A stretch of 64,000 nucleotides of DNA, from assembly GCA_900766045.1 (NCBI GenBank), contig CAAFTW010000025.1:1-64000 (forward strand), given 5' to 3'. Under the pieces are notes generated by a model. The model was not told the DNA's origin, did not search any database, and was given only the letters and a program-made list of their open reading frames with translations. The number at the start of each line of letters is the position of its first letter. The first letter of the stretch is position 1. Origin of the DNA: Clostridia bacterium (GTDB lineage: Bacteria > Bacillota > Clostridia > Peptostreptococcales > Anaerovoracaceae). Positions 16,559 through 25,720 of this stretch are shown here, piece by piece. A program made the position numbers and the translations under genes.

Positions 16559-18535
16559 ATGACGACTTTAGGAATCGATATCGAGACCTTCAGCGCAGCA
16601 AAGCTCGCGGACGTCGGAGTCTATAAGTACGCAGAGGATCCGGCATTTACGATTCTTCTGATCGGTTACAGCATTGATGGCGGAGAGGTCTCCGTCATCG
16701 ATCTGACCGAACCTGACGCAGACACCTCAGCCTTTGAAAAGATGCTCTATGATCCAGAGGTTACGAAGACGGCGTATAACGCCAACTTCGAGAGGACCTG
16801 TCTTGCTCAGTACTTTAGGCACTACTGCCCTCCGGAAGAGTGGGACGACACCATGATCCGGGCACTGTACTTAGGCTTCCCGCGGTCATTGGACGCAGTA
16901 GGATCCGCCGTCGGCCTGCCGGAAGACGAGCAGAAGCTCAAGACCGGCAAGGCGCTGATCCGCTACTTCTGCCAACCATGCCGAAAGACAAAGTCGAATG
17001 GCATGAGATCGCGGAACACCAGAGAGACAGACCCTGAAAAGTGAGCGGAGTTCGTTGAGTACAACAAAAGGGATGTAGTTACAGAGCAGGCGATCAGAAA
17101 GAAACTCAGCTACTGCAGAATCCCGGACGATGAGAAAAAGCTCTGGGCACTTGACCAGAGAATCAATGACCGGGGAGTCCGGCTGGATCTTCCGATGGCA
17201 GAAACCATCGTAAAGAAAGACACTGAATATCAGAAGCATGTGCTGCAGAAGGCGAAGGACCTGACGGGGCTGCAGAATCCGAAGAGCGTTCCGCAGCTGA
17301 AGCGATGGATCGAGAACAGAGGTTTCCCCGTGGAGTCTCTGGACAAGGAGCACATCGCCGAGTACCTGAAGACCTGCAGTGATCCAGACATTAAAGAAGC
17401 GCTGAAGCTGAAGCAGAAGATGTCCAAAACATCCGTGAAGAAGTACCAGAAAATGCTCGACATGGCCTGCAGGGATGAGCGGGCACGGGGATGCTTCCAG
17501 TTTTACGGGGCTTCTCGGTCGGGACGCTGGGCAGGAAGGGGGCTGCAGCTGCAAAACCTTCCGCAGAACCACATCCCTGATCTGGACATCGCCCGCCAGC
17601 TGGCCAAGGAAGGCGATACCGAGATGATCGATATGTTCTACGGATCAGTACCGGACACAATGAGCCAGCTGGTGCGCACGGCCTTTATCCCATCAGAAGG
17701 CCGGACCTTTGTGGTCTCGGACTTCAGCGCGATTGAGGCGCGTGTGCTTGCATGGCTCGCAGGAGAGGACTGGGTGCTGGACGTATTCCGCAAGGGCGGA
17801 GACATCTACTGTGCAACGGCCAGTCAGATGTTCGGGGTTCCTGTGGTAAAGCACGGGATCAACGGAGAGCTCAGGCAGAAGGGGAAAGTCACTACACTGG
17901 CTTGTGGATACGGCGGAGGGGTCGGCGCTCTGATCAACATGGGCGCGTTAAAAATGGGCCTGCAGGAAGAAGAATTGCCGTCGATCTTACAGAAATGGCG
18001 CTCATCCCGTCCGAAGACGCTGAAGCTGTGGAAGGACATCGAGTCCGCCGCGCTGAGAGCAGTGAGGACAGGGCGAAGTCAGATCCTGCCGATCGCACAC
18101 GGCAAGTCGGCGCTCAGGTTTGACTGCAAGAGAGTGGATGACGACATCAACTTTCTTTCCATCAAACTGCCGAGCGGAAGGCGGCTCTTTTACATCGACA
18201 CGAGACCGGGTGATAAATCCACCAATCTGATCTACAAGGGGCAGAATCAGACGACGCGCAAATGGCAGGACCTCGAGACCTACGGCGGAAAACTTGTGGA
18301 AAACATTACACAGGCCTTCGCCCGTGACTGCCTGGGACTCACCATGCTGCGTGTAACAGCCGCAGGATATGACATCGTCATGCACATCCATGACGAGATG
18401 ATCATTGACTGCCCTAAGGAAGACAAGGACGCTCTGGACAAGGTCAACGCCATTATGGCGCAGCCAATTCCCTGGGCGCCGGGACTGCCGCTTAAAGGAG
18501 ACGGCTATGTCACAGATTATTACAAGAAAGACTAA
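16559..18535 (+). pseudogene. Family A DNA polymerase with 3'-5' exonuclease, broken by in-frame TGA
   Basis: One reading frame of about 658 codons is interrupted by TGA at 17042-17044. Before the stop lie exonuclease motifs I (GIDIETF) and II (YNANFERT). After it come motif III (EYNKRDV), polymerase motif A (SDFSAIEARVLAWLAGE), motif B (RQKGKVTTLACGYGGG) and motif C (MHIHDEM). Relatives have tryptophan at the stop position (DPEKW then AEFVEY), so a TGG to TGA mutation is likely. The downstream part could start internally (for example ATG 17195) and give a polymerase without exonuclease. Intact, it would copy phage DNA. Confidence 0.85.
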
Positions 18536-18553
18536 AGGAAAGGAGGGAAGAGC

Positions 18554-21064
18554 TTGAACGATAACGTCGTTAATTTAGATGACAGAAGACTCCGGTTAAA
18601 GTATGACCGGAAGATCAGCATCGCGACAGGACTGCACTGCGACTCCAAAGTATGGAAGAACAAAGAAGTCTACTGGAGCGAACTGGTCAAGAAGCTCGAA
18701 TCTCCTACAGTAACACCGGAAAGCATGGCCGAGTACAGTGCTTTCGACAAGGCGCAGAAGGACAGTACAAAAGACATCGGAGGCTTCGTCGGCGGTTCGC
18801 TCAAGGGCGGCCGCCGGAAAATCGAAAGAGTCGGAGTGCGCAGCATTCTGACTCTGGATGCAGACTTCCCTGAGGATTCCTTCCTCGACGATATCCGGAT
18901 GACCAGTGACTTTGCCTGGTGCATCTACAGCACGCATTCACACCGCCCGGATCATCTGAGATACCGCCTGCTCATCCCGCTTGACAGGGATGTCACACCG
19001 GACGAGTACGGAGCGATCAGCAGGAAGCTCGCAGATCAGATCGGGATTGAAGAATTCGATGATACGACCTTTGAAACAAACAGGCTCATGTACTGGCCGT
19101 CCTGCCCGTCGGACGCGCCTTACATATTTGAATATGCGGACGCGCCGTTTTTAAACGCGGACAGCGTGCTTGCGCTCTACGATGACTGGAAGGACGAAAG
19201 CTTCTGGCCGGAATCGAAGAGAGTCGCAAAGAAGCGGTCGCACGCAGCGGGGCAGAAGCAGAAAGACCCACTCCTTAAAAAGGGAATCGTCGGAGCGTTT
19301 TGCCGGGCCTACTATCCGATCCAGGAGGCGATCGAGACGCATCTGTCAGACGTGTACGCGCCGACAGGAAAAGAGGACCGCTGGACGTATATCCCCGGAT
19401 CCACTACAGCAGGACTGGTCATTTATGATGACAAGTTCGCCTACTCCAATCACGGAACGGATCCGGCGGGCGGTCAGGACTGCAACGCGTTTGATCTGGT
19501 CCGGATTCATCTTTTCGGAGACAAGGATCAGAACCGTGTGATTCTCGATGACACTGACCCGAAGGAACTGCCAAGTTTTAAAGCGATGACGGACTTCTGC
19601 TTAAATGACGACCGATGCAAAATGCAGCGGATTAAGGACAGGCAGGAGGAGGTCAACGCAGACTTCGGTGAGGAATTGAAGGAAAGCAACGAGGATGATC
19701 TCTCCTGGATGAGCAAACTCTCGCAGGGCAAGGCAGGAGTGCAGCCGACGCTGAACAACGCCAAGATCATCATGAGTAATGACCCGATCTTCCGATCGAT
19801 CAGGTACAACGCTTTCCGGGGACAGATCGAGATCACCGGAGACGTGCCCTGGGAGCATGAGCAGTACTGGAGAGACGCAGACGACGCACATCTTGAAGTC
19901 TATATGGCCAAGCACTATGCCGAGTTCGCGCACACGAAAGTCAGCACGGCACTGACGGACTGCACAGACAGTCAGAAGTTCCATCCGGTCAAGGAGTATC
20001 TGGAAGGCCTCCCGAAATGGGATGGCATCCCGAGAGTGGATACTCTGCTGGTCAAGTACCTCGGAGCAGAAGACACCAGCTACACCAGAGCAGTCACGAG
20101 GAAGACGCTCTGCGCGGCAGTGAGAAGGGTCTATCATCCGGGCACGAAGTTCGACTACACGCTTGTGCTGGTCGGACCGCAGGGAATCGGAAAGAGTACG
20201 ATCGCTGCCAAACTCGGAGGGAAATGGTTCACGGACAACTTGAGCCTGTCGGATACGAGAGACAAGACCGCGGCGGAGAAGCTGCAGGGCGAATGGATCA
20301 TAGAGATTCCGGAGCTTTCCGGTATGCGGAAAATGGATGTGGAAACGCTGAAGTCTTTCCTCAGCCGCACGGATGACAAGTACCGCGCAAGCTACGGCAA
20401 GAGAGTAGAGAGTCACCTGAGACAGTGCGTATTTATCGGAACGACGAACGCGGAGGACGGATTCCTGAGGGACGTTACCGGAGGAAGACGCTTCTGGCCT
20501 GTGAAGGTTCCGGGAAATCCAGAGTTCCCGCCGTATAAGATCACACAGGAAGAGATCGATCAGATCTGGGCCGAAGTGCTGATCCTTGAAAAGGACGAGG
20601 AACTGATCCTGACCGGGGGTGACGCCGATACGGCAGTACGGATGCAGAAGGACGCCGTGGAGTTCGATCCTAGGGAAGGCCGGATCCGGGCCTACCTGGA
20701 TATGTACCTTCCGGCGGATTGGAATACCTACGATCTTGACCGCAGGCTCGAGTACATCAACGACCATCTGGATGATGACATCCTGAAGGCTTATGAAAAG
20801 GACGAAGGAGAAGACAGCGCGGAGGACGATTTCCAGATTGAGGATCCGATACTTCCGCAGACAGAGCCGAGGCAGTATATCTGCTTACAGGAAATTTGGA
20901 CGGAGGCATTAGGGCAGCCGATGAGCCGAATGGGCCGGGGCGACAGTTACGCACTTGCGTCAATAATTTCCAAACTTCCGGAGTGGAAAAGCGCCGGAAA
21001 AGGGAAGAGATTTCCGATATACGGATATCAGAAATACTGGACAAGGGTGAAACCTGCGCAGTGA
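18554..21064 (+). CDS. VapE/VirE-family phage primase-helicase
   Basis: An 836-aa protein. The N-terminal half carries a primase-like region (GVRSILTLDADFP, THSHRPDHLRYRLLIPL). The C-terminal half is the virulence-associated E ATPase, with Walker A GPQGIGKST (about 539-547), GEWIIEIPEL as Walker B region, SRTDDKYRASYG and FIGTTNAEDGFLRD...GGRRFWPV. It would prime and unwind phage DNA. The start appears to be TTG 18554 after AGGAGG; no closer ATG fits the N-terminal homology. The candidate origin repeats lie directly downstream. Confidence 0.9.
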   Translation: MNDNVVNLDDRRLRLKYDRKISIATGLHCDSKVWKNKEVYWSELVKKLESPTVTPESMAEYSAFDKAQKDSTKDIGGFVGGSLKGGRRKIERVGVRSILTLDADFPEDSFLDDIRMTSDFAWCIYSTHSHRPDHLRYRLLIPLDRDVTPDEYGAISRKLADQIGIEEFDDTTFETNRLMYWPSCPSDAPYIFEYADAPFLNADSVLALYDDWKDESFWPESKRVAKKRSHAAGQKQKDPLLKKGIVGAFCRAYYPIQEAIETHLSDVYAPTGKEDRWTYIPGSTTAGLVIYDDKFAYSNHGTDPAGGQDCNAFDLVRIHLFGDKDQNRVILDDTDPKELPSFKAMTDFCLNDDRCKMQRIKDRQEEVNADFGEELKESNEDDLSWMSKLSQGKAGVQPTLNNAKIIMSNDPIFRSIRYNAFRGQIEITGDVPWEHEQYWRDADDAHLEVYMAKHYAEFAHTKVSTALTDCTDSQKFHPVKEYLEGLPKWDGIPRVDTLLVKYLGAEDTSYTRAVTRKTLCAAVRRVYHPGTKFDYTLVLVGPQGIGKSTIAAKLGGKWFTDNLSLSDTRDKTAAEKLQGEWIIEIPELSGMRKMDVETLKSFLSRTDDKYRASYGKRVESHLRQCVFIGTTNAEDGFLRDVTGGRRFWPVKVPGNPEFPPYKITQEEIDQIWAEVLILEKDEELILTGGDADTAVRMQKDAVEFDPREGRIRAYLDMYLPADWNTYDLDRRLEYINDHLDDDILKAYEKDEGEDSAEDDFQIEDPILPQTEPRQYICLQEIWTEALGQPMSRMGRGDSYALASIISKLPEWKSAGKGKRFPIYGYQKYWTRVKPAQ

Positions 21065-21254
21065 AACTGAGTTTTATTTGGGTTTCACCTGAAACCAGTG
21101 AAACCTGTGAAACTTGCGCATGTGGGATCAAGTTTCAGTCGAAAGCATTTAAATATAGCCATTTGCGACATGCTGAAACTAGTGAAACCAAAATATATAT
21201 ATAAATGTATTAAGAAATAATATCACATACGCGTCACATAAAGGGCCTTATGTG
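21047..21254. repeat. GTGAAAC repeat cluster, candidate phage replication origin
   Basis: GTGAAAC occurs at 21047, 21061, 21082 (reverse), 21098, 21107 and 21182, with TGAAAC variants at 21090, 21132 (reverse) and 21174. Two copies extend to GTGAAACYTGCGCA. An AT-only stretch (about 21190-21203) and a hairpin CACATAA/TTATGTG (21235-21254) follow. Placement right after the primase-helicase gene, in a gap without genes, fits iterons plus an unwinding element. Transcriptional control sites are the alternative. Confidence 0.55.
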
Positions 21255-21355
21255 AAGAAAAGCAACACATAACTGAAATTTGTATATAAGTTTGAGCAAT
21301 TTCAAGTTTCAGGGTTGCACTAAAAAAGTTCATGTGAATGAAGGAGGGATGAAAG

Positions 21356-21664
21356 GTGAGAAGAGAAGGGCACATTGAGCAGTGGCTTGGAAATAAAGTC
21401 AGACAACTCGGATGCCTTTATTATAAGTTCACGTCACCGGGAAACGCAGGCGTGCCGGACCGACTTCTGGTCCTTCCGGACGGAAGAGTCTGGTTCGTTG
21501 AGCTCAAGGATGAACATGGCAGGCTGTCGCCCCAGCAGGTCAGACAGGGCTGCCGACTGGAGAAATGCAAAGCGAGGGTCTTTGTGGTCTACGGCATGGA
21601 AGGCGCCCATAGCTTCATTGATACCCTGACCGCAGATCTGAAAGGAGAAGGTCATGGAGTTTAA
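21356..21664 (+). CDS. VRR-NUC domain endonuclease
   Basis: A 102-aa stand-alone VRR-NUC protein (PD-(D/E)XK superfamily). The active-site pattern is GNAGVPDRLLV followed by VWFVELKDE (D...ExK) and a glutamine-containing helix LSPQQVRQG. Such proteins are common in phage replication blocks next to SNF2-like helicases and probably act as a structure-specific nuclease. GTG start at 21356 behind AAGGAGG. Confidence 0.87.
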   Translation: MRREGHIEQWLGNKVRQLGCLYYKFTSPGNAGVPDRLLVLPDGRVWFVELKDEHGRLSPQQVRQGCRLEKCKARVFVVYGMEGAHSFIDTLTADLKGEGHGV

Positions 21665-23018
21665 GCCGTACCCCTATCAGCAGTATGCGATCGATATGAT
21701 CATGGAAAAGCCCTACTGCGGCCTGCTGCTTGGGATGGGTTTAGGGAAAACTGTCTGCACACTGACGGCTGTGAAAAAGCTGATGTATGAGACTTTTGAG
21801 ATCAGCAGAGTGCTTGTCGTAGCGCCGCTTCGTGTGGCTCTTGATACCTGGACCAGAGAAAAAGACAAGTGGGATCACTTAAAGGACCTGAAAGTCCAGC
21901 GGATCCTGGGGCCCGCGAGAGAGCGGAAGGCAGCACTGACGAAGGATGCGGATATTTATGTGATCAACCGTGAGAATGTGGACTGGCTGGTGCACTATCT
22001 GAGCGATGAGCGTATGGGCTGGCCGTTCGACATGCTGGTGCTTGACGAGCTGTCGAGCTTCAAGAATCCGAGAGCGAAACGCTTCCGGGCGCTTCGGGCA
22101 GTCCGTCCGCTGATCAAAAGAGTCGTCGGGCTGACAGGCACGCCTGCCCCGAATGGCTACATGGATCTGTGGCCGGAGGTGTACTTGCTTGATCAGGGGG
22201 AGAGACTGGGGAAGACGATTACTTCGTATCGCGCGAAGTATTTTAAGCCTGGACGCCACAACGGCTATGTCGTTTACGATTGGATGCTGATTCCGGGTGC
22301 AGCGGAAGAGATTCAGAAAAAGCTGTCTGATATCTGCGTCAGCATGAAGACCAGCGACTATCTGGATCTTCCCGATAAGCGCGTGATCGACATTCCGGTC
22401 ACGCTTCCAGACGATGCCCTGAAAGCCTATAAGACGATGGAGCATGACAAGATCTTAGAGCTTGGTGACTCCGAGATCACTGCCTTTCAGGCGGCTACCG
22501 TTACAGGCAAGCTCCTGCAGCTGTCCAATGGCGCTGTCTATGATGATGAAGGAGAAGTCACGCACCTTCATGACGCAAAGATCGAGGCGCTGTCTGAGAT
22601 TCTGGAAGCCGCACAGGGCGATCCGGTGCTGGTGTTCGTCAGCTACAGGCACGATATGAAACGTCTGAAAGAAAAGTTTAAGGCCTACAAGCCCCGGACG
22701 ATCAACAGCCAGAAGGATATACAGGACTGGAACGACGGAAAGATCAAGCTTCTGATCGCTCATCCTGCGTCCATCGGCCACGGCCTGAATCTTCAGGATG
22801 GTGGTCACATCATCGTGTGGTTCGGGCTTACCTGGAGCCTGGAGCTTTACCAGCAGGCTAATGCCAGGCTGTATCGTCAGGGGCAGAAGATGCCTGTCCT
22901 AATTTACAGATTGATTGCAAAAGGCACCGTGGATGAAGCAGTCGTACAGGCTCTGGAAGGAAAAAATGTAAAGCAGAATGCGCTGATCAATTACCTAAAA
23001 GCAAGGAGGACATCATGA
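21654..23018 (+). CDS. SNF2/DEAD-like phage helicase
   Basis: A 454-aa superfamily 2 helicase. Walker A GMGLGKTVCTLTA, motif II LVLDELSS, motif III GLTGTPAPNG and the C-terminal lobe with FVSYRHDMKRL, HPASIGHGLNLQ, WFGLTWSLELYQQANARLYRQGQ (split motif VI) are all visible. It overlaps the VRR-NUC gene by 11 bp, and the pair likely acts together in phage DNA processing. Confidence 0.92.
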   Translation: MEFKPYPYQQYAIDMIMEKPYCGLLLGMGLGKTVCTLTAVKKLMYETFEISRVLVVAPLRVALDTWTREKDKWDHLKDLKVQRILGPARERKAALTKDADIYVINRENVDWLVHYLSDERMGWPFDMLVLDELSSFKNPRAKRFRALRAVRPLIKRVVGLTGTPAPNGYMDLWPEVYLLDQGERLGKTITSYRAKYFKPGRHNGYVVYDWMLIPGAAEEIQKKLSDICVSMKTSDYLDLPDKRVIDIPVTLPDDALKAYKTMEHDKILELGDSEITAFQAATVTGKLLQLSNGAVYDDEGEVTHLHDAKIEALSEILEAAQGDPVLVFVSYRHDMKRLKEKFKAYKPRTINSQKDIQDWNDGKIKLLIAHPASIGHGLNLQDGGHIIVWFGLTWSLELYQQANARLYRQGQKMPVLIYRLIAKGTVDEAVVQALEGKNVKQNALINYLKARRTS

Positions 23019-23197
23019 CCGATATTAGAGAGGATCTGCACCGGGCATTGGACATGATCCTGAAGATCAAAGCTACTTATAAGTGCAGAGATGAAGAGCT
23101 TAAAAATTTTGACCTGATCCGCACACTGCTGTGTGACCGGATCGCAGAGGAAAACGCGATAGAAGAGTGGAGGAAAAGAAATGAAGGAGGAAGATAG
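23015..23197 (+). CDS. Small helical phage protein, unknown
   Basis: 60 aa. Its ATG overlaps the helicase stop (ATGA). Predicted to be almost wholly helical (LHRALDMILKIKATYK, LIRTLLCDRIAEENAIEEW). It is followed after 3 bp by the next small gene. Not recognised. Confidence 0.6.
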   Translation: MTDIREDLHRALDMILKIKATYKCRDEELKNFDLIRTLLCDRIAEENAIEEWRKRNEGGR

Positions 23198-23200
23198 GAA

Positions 23201-23509
23201 ATGAAATACAATCCCGCGGAAACATTAGAACAGTCATGGGAATTTCTAAAAATGGGGCATCAGAAAGCAAACATCCCCGTGCTGAAAGAATATGTATTTG
23301 ACCTGATCCGTATGATGACACAGAAGACAGCGGGTCAGAGTTGTTATAGAAAAGGCAAGAATGGAGATTACCTGGATTACACAACAGATTATTGGCCGAC
23401 CATTAATGCCATTGTCATTGAAGCGATGGCATTGGTGTTAAGTGGAAAGCTAGATGATCTGGAAGAAAAGACCGAGAAGGAGTACGACGATGAAGAAAAC
23501 ATGGGATGA
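23201..23509 (+). CDS. Small early phage protein, unknown
   Basis: A 102-aa protein, mainly helical, with an acidic lysine-rich C-terminus (DDLEEKTEKEYDDEEN). AGGAAGATAGGAA precedes the ATG. Not recognised. Confidence 0.6.
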   Translation: MKYNPAETLEQSWEFLKMGHQKANIPVLKEYVFDLIRMMTQKTAGQSCYRKGKNGDYLDYTTDYWPTINAIVIEAMALVLSGKLDDLEEKTEKEYDDEENMG

Positions 23510-23729
23510 ATTTAGAGAAACTGGGCTGCTGTGGTTTATTAATAGCATTTTGCATGTATTTGGATGGGCTATTGTTGTAGAGATTGAAAACAAGAAAGTT
23601 ATTGATGCATATCCTATGAGAGTGCGCTTCAGAGGCTTTGATGAAGAAAATAATTCAAAAGGATATGAGAAAGTAACACATTATTTGAGTGAGAATATTA
23701 ATGATCTAGTGAAAGATTTAGAAGATTAA
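23490..23729 (+). CDS. Small phage protein with hydrophobic segment
   Basis: A 79-aa protein starting at ATG 23490 behind GAAGGAG and overlapping the previous gene by 20 bp. Its first third is hydrophobic (GLLWFINSILHVFGWAIVVEI). The rest resembles small phage proteins with a short beta-sheet (AYPMRVRFRGFDEENN). It is more AT-rich than its neighbours, which hints at separate acquisition. Confidence 0.6.
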   Translation: MKKTWDEFRETGLLWFINSILHVFGWAIVVEIENKKVIDAYPMRVRFRGFDEENNSKGYEKVTHYLSENINDLVKDLED

Positions 23730-23733
23730 AGCT

Positions 23734-23820
23734 ATGAGTAATACAATGGCCACTAATGTTATCGAGGAATGGAGGAAAAACAATGATATTCGCAAACTCG
23801 ATTATAGATTTTGCCAGTAG
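23734..23820 (+). CDS. Tiny open frame, possibly not translated
   Basis: 28 codons (ATG 23734 to TAG 23820), containing NVIEEWRKNNDIRKLDYR, which echoes the IEEWRKRN end of the 23015 gene. There is only a weak ribosome site and it overlaps the next gene. It may be a decayed duplicate. Confidence 0.25.
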   Translation: MSNTMATNVIEEWRKNNDIRKLDYRFCQ

Positions 23821-24064
23821 AGCGGAGGAAGCAGAAAAACGAAATGCTGAAGTCCCACAGTGGATGCTGCATGATGGAAGCGTCGATGGCTTTATGATCG
23901 ACACCCGCTTTGTTCCGGACCGTATGGACTACGAGACAATGGCCTGGGCGAAAAAAGACGTGGAGCGCGATCATTATGCAGAGCCCGTACTGGAGTACCA
24001 CTCTGGTACTCTGGTTGAAGCTAGGCAGATGCATCTTAGAGCGAGAAAGGAGCTTGTCAAATGA
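23783..24064 (+). CDS. Small early phage protein, unknown
   Basis: A 93-aa protein. ATG 23783 follows GGAGGAAA. It is charged, with HDGSVDGFMIDTRFVPDRMD in the middle and a basic C-terminus (MHLRARKELVK). Not recognised. Confidence 0.6.
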   Translation: MIFANSIIDFASRAEEAEKRNAEVPQWMLHDGSVDGFMIDTRFVPDRMDYETMAWAKKDVERDHYAEPVLEYHSGTLVEARQMHLRARKELVK

Positions 24065-24079
24065 AAGAAGGCGGTGAAG

Positions 24080-24445
24080 ATGCTTAGCGAAGCGAAGGAG
24101 CAGGAGATCCGAGAGGAAATAGCAAAGTACTATTACGAATTCGATCGCAAAGCTTACAAGGATGGTTATATTGCGGGCTTTTCCCGGGGCATACGCGGAA
24201 GGTATTCTATCGAAGACAATGATGAATGGTTCGAGAGGGGAGAGAAAGTGCGTAAAATGCAGCAAACGCAACTCTACGAATTTTGTCAGCAGACAGCTTG
24301 GACTCGGCAGAATTTGTTCGATTTCATTTGTGCTTTGAGAGACACTTTGGAAAAGGCGGAAAACTTACAACGAGCTCTTAGGGGGCTCTGTATAAGCTCG
24401 GCAGACTCGCTAAAGAAAGAGGGCAAAAGCGATGAACTTAGATAA
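24080..24445 (+). CDS. Small early phage protein, unknown
   Basis: A helical protein of about 121 aa with AYKDGYIAGFSRGIRGRY in the middle, a pattern seen in many small phage proteins with a YxxGxxxG helix. ATG 24080 is preferred over GTG 24074 on ribosome-site spacing. Overlaps the next gene by 14 bp. Confidence 0.6.
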   Translation: MLSEAKEQEIREEIAKYYYEFDRKAYKDGYIAGFSRGIRGRYSIEDNDEWFERGEKVRKMQQTQLYEFCQQTAWTRQNLFDFICALRDTLEKAENLQRALRGLCISSADSLKKEGKSDELR

Positions 24446-24626
24446 ATGTAAAGACTGCGAATACGCAATTTGGGAGACGGCTCCGGAAACGTTATGCCAC
24501 AGACATGGCCAGTTAGAGTACAGCGGAACCATCAGCATGACCTGCGTAACTAAGGAACATATCGAAGTAACTTTTAGCAAGGACGGCATGACCTGCAGCG
24601 GATACTGCTTGAGAGAGGAGGGATAA
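24432..24626 (+). CDS. Small cysteine-rich protein, possible zinc binder
   Basis: A 64-aa protein with seven or so Cys/His ligands (CKDCEYAIW, LCHRHG, MTCSGYCLREEG). The pattern suggests a small zinc ribbon. Function unknown. Confidence 0.6.
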   Translation: MNLDKCKDCEYAIWETAPETLCHRHGQLEYSGTISMTCVTKEHIEVTFSKDGMTCSGYCLREEG

Positions 24627-24629
24627 AGC

Positions 24630-24980
24630 ATGACAAGGCATGAAGCGCATCAACAATGTTGGAATTGCATTAATTTCCGGCTGTATGACAATACGTGTAC
24701 ATTCTCCAATGAACCTGAGCCTGTTGCACCCACGGATTCGGGATGCAGCTGTTGGAAGGACAATCCCGTAGCGTCATGGCAGATCGTCTCTAAGATTTTA
24801 AGCTACAGGGATAAGCACGAAGAACCTGAATTAGTAGAAAAACTTGATAGTGTACGTCGCAGAGTAGATGCAATCGTCTCTGATCTTAACGATCTGCAGC
24901 TGTATGCGGAGGCATTGGAAAGAGATTTGGAATTTATGGTTAGAGATCTCGATAGAAAGGAGACTAAAAATGACAAGTAA
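24630..24980 (+). CDS. Cys-rich N-terminus plus coiled coil, phage protein
   Basis: A 116-aa protein. Residues 1-45 hold a Cys4 cluster (CWNCINFR, CTFSNEPE, CSCWKDNP) similar to the preceding gene. Residues 60-116 are a predicted coiled coil (VEKLDSVRRRVDAIVSDLND). It follows after 3 bp. Not recognised. Confidence 0.6.
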   Translation: MTRHEAHQQCWNCINFRLYDNTCTFSNEPEPVAPTDSGCSCWKDNPVASWQIVSKILSYRDKHEEPELVEKLDSVRRRVDAIVSDLNDLQLYAEALERDLEFMVRDLDRKETKNDK

Positions 24981-25173
24981 GTATAAAGACGGAGATACAG
25001 TACTCATTAAAGCTTATGTTGACTGGGGCCGTGCGAAGCCTGGCCGGATGGTTCGCTGTATCGCTAACGGAGAGGAGGACACACCTCTTTGGATTCTTCC
25101 GGAGGATATCGTGGCCTATCCTCCGAGTACGTGTGACGGGAACAGAGGTGACAGGCATGGAGACAAAGCGTAA
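24970..25173 (+). CDS. Small beta-rich phage protein, unknown
   Basis: A 67-aa protein starting at ATG 24970 within the end of the previous gene (GAAAGGAG upstream). YKDGDTVLIKAYVDWGRAKP and TPLWILPEDIVA suggest an SH3-like barrel. Not recognised. Confidence 0.55.
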   Translation: MTSKYKDGDTVLIKAYVDWGRAKPGRMVRCIANGEEDTPLWILPEDIVAYPPSTCDGNRGDRHGDKA

Positions 25174-25720
25174 AGGCTATCTTGTGACAGATTCCAGGTT
25201 GGCGAAAGTGCTTTATCAATATGGGCTGTCCTGCGCAAGGATCGGAAGGCTGATCGGGGCAGATAAAAACAGGACAAACAAGATCATGATCGGTCAGTAT
25301 CCGATCAGCAGATATGATTTAGAAGTGATCGAAAGATCAGCACAGGAAAAAAATCCGAAGTTCACCTTGGATGACTTCTCCTTTAAGGAAGAGGGCTTTG
25401 TCAGTGAGGATGGAACGAAAATGATCCAGTGCAGGCGCTGCACGAAGTGGTTCAGGCCGGACAATGCCAGAACGCGCTACTGCAGTGACTACTGCCGGGA
25501 CCATAAGTCCCATAAGACGGAAAGGCCCTATCAGGAAGAGGAAAAACCTCAGGAGCAGGACGCCTGGAAGGCCGAAAGCACTTATGAGGAAGCAAGAAGA
25601 AGACATATCAACTACGGCGATGTCCAGAAGGAAAGAACTCTGAAGACTGAGCCGACAGTGATGCAGAGATGGGAGGCGTATCAGCGTGAGCGACAGTGTA
25701 AAGCATCCGAGTCATTATAG
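25157..25720 (+). CDS. Phage protein with HTH-like N-terminus and zinc ribbon
   Basis: A 187-aa protein. The N-terminal part (VLYQYGLSCARIGRLIGADK) resembles a DNA-binding helix-turn-helix. The middle has a zinc-ribbon pattern CRRCTKWFRP...RYCSDYCRDHKSHK. The C-terminus is charged and probably flexible. ATG 25157 overlaps the previous frame. A DNA- or RNA-binding role is likely but unproven. Confidence 0.55.
   Translation: METKRKGYLVTDSRLAKVLYQYGLSCARIGRLIGADKNRTNKIMIGQYPISRYDLEVIERSAQEKNPKFTLDDFSFKEEGFVSEDGTKMIQCRRCTKWFRPDNARTRYCSDYCRDHKSHKTERPYQEEEKPQEQDAWKAESTYEEARRRHINYGDVQKERTLKTEPTVMQRWEAYQRERQCKASESL

Noticed and set aside
17042..17044. General reassignment of TGA to tryptophan
   Set aside because: Many genes in the window end naturally at TGA and use TGG for Trp; a single mutated codon is more likely.
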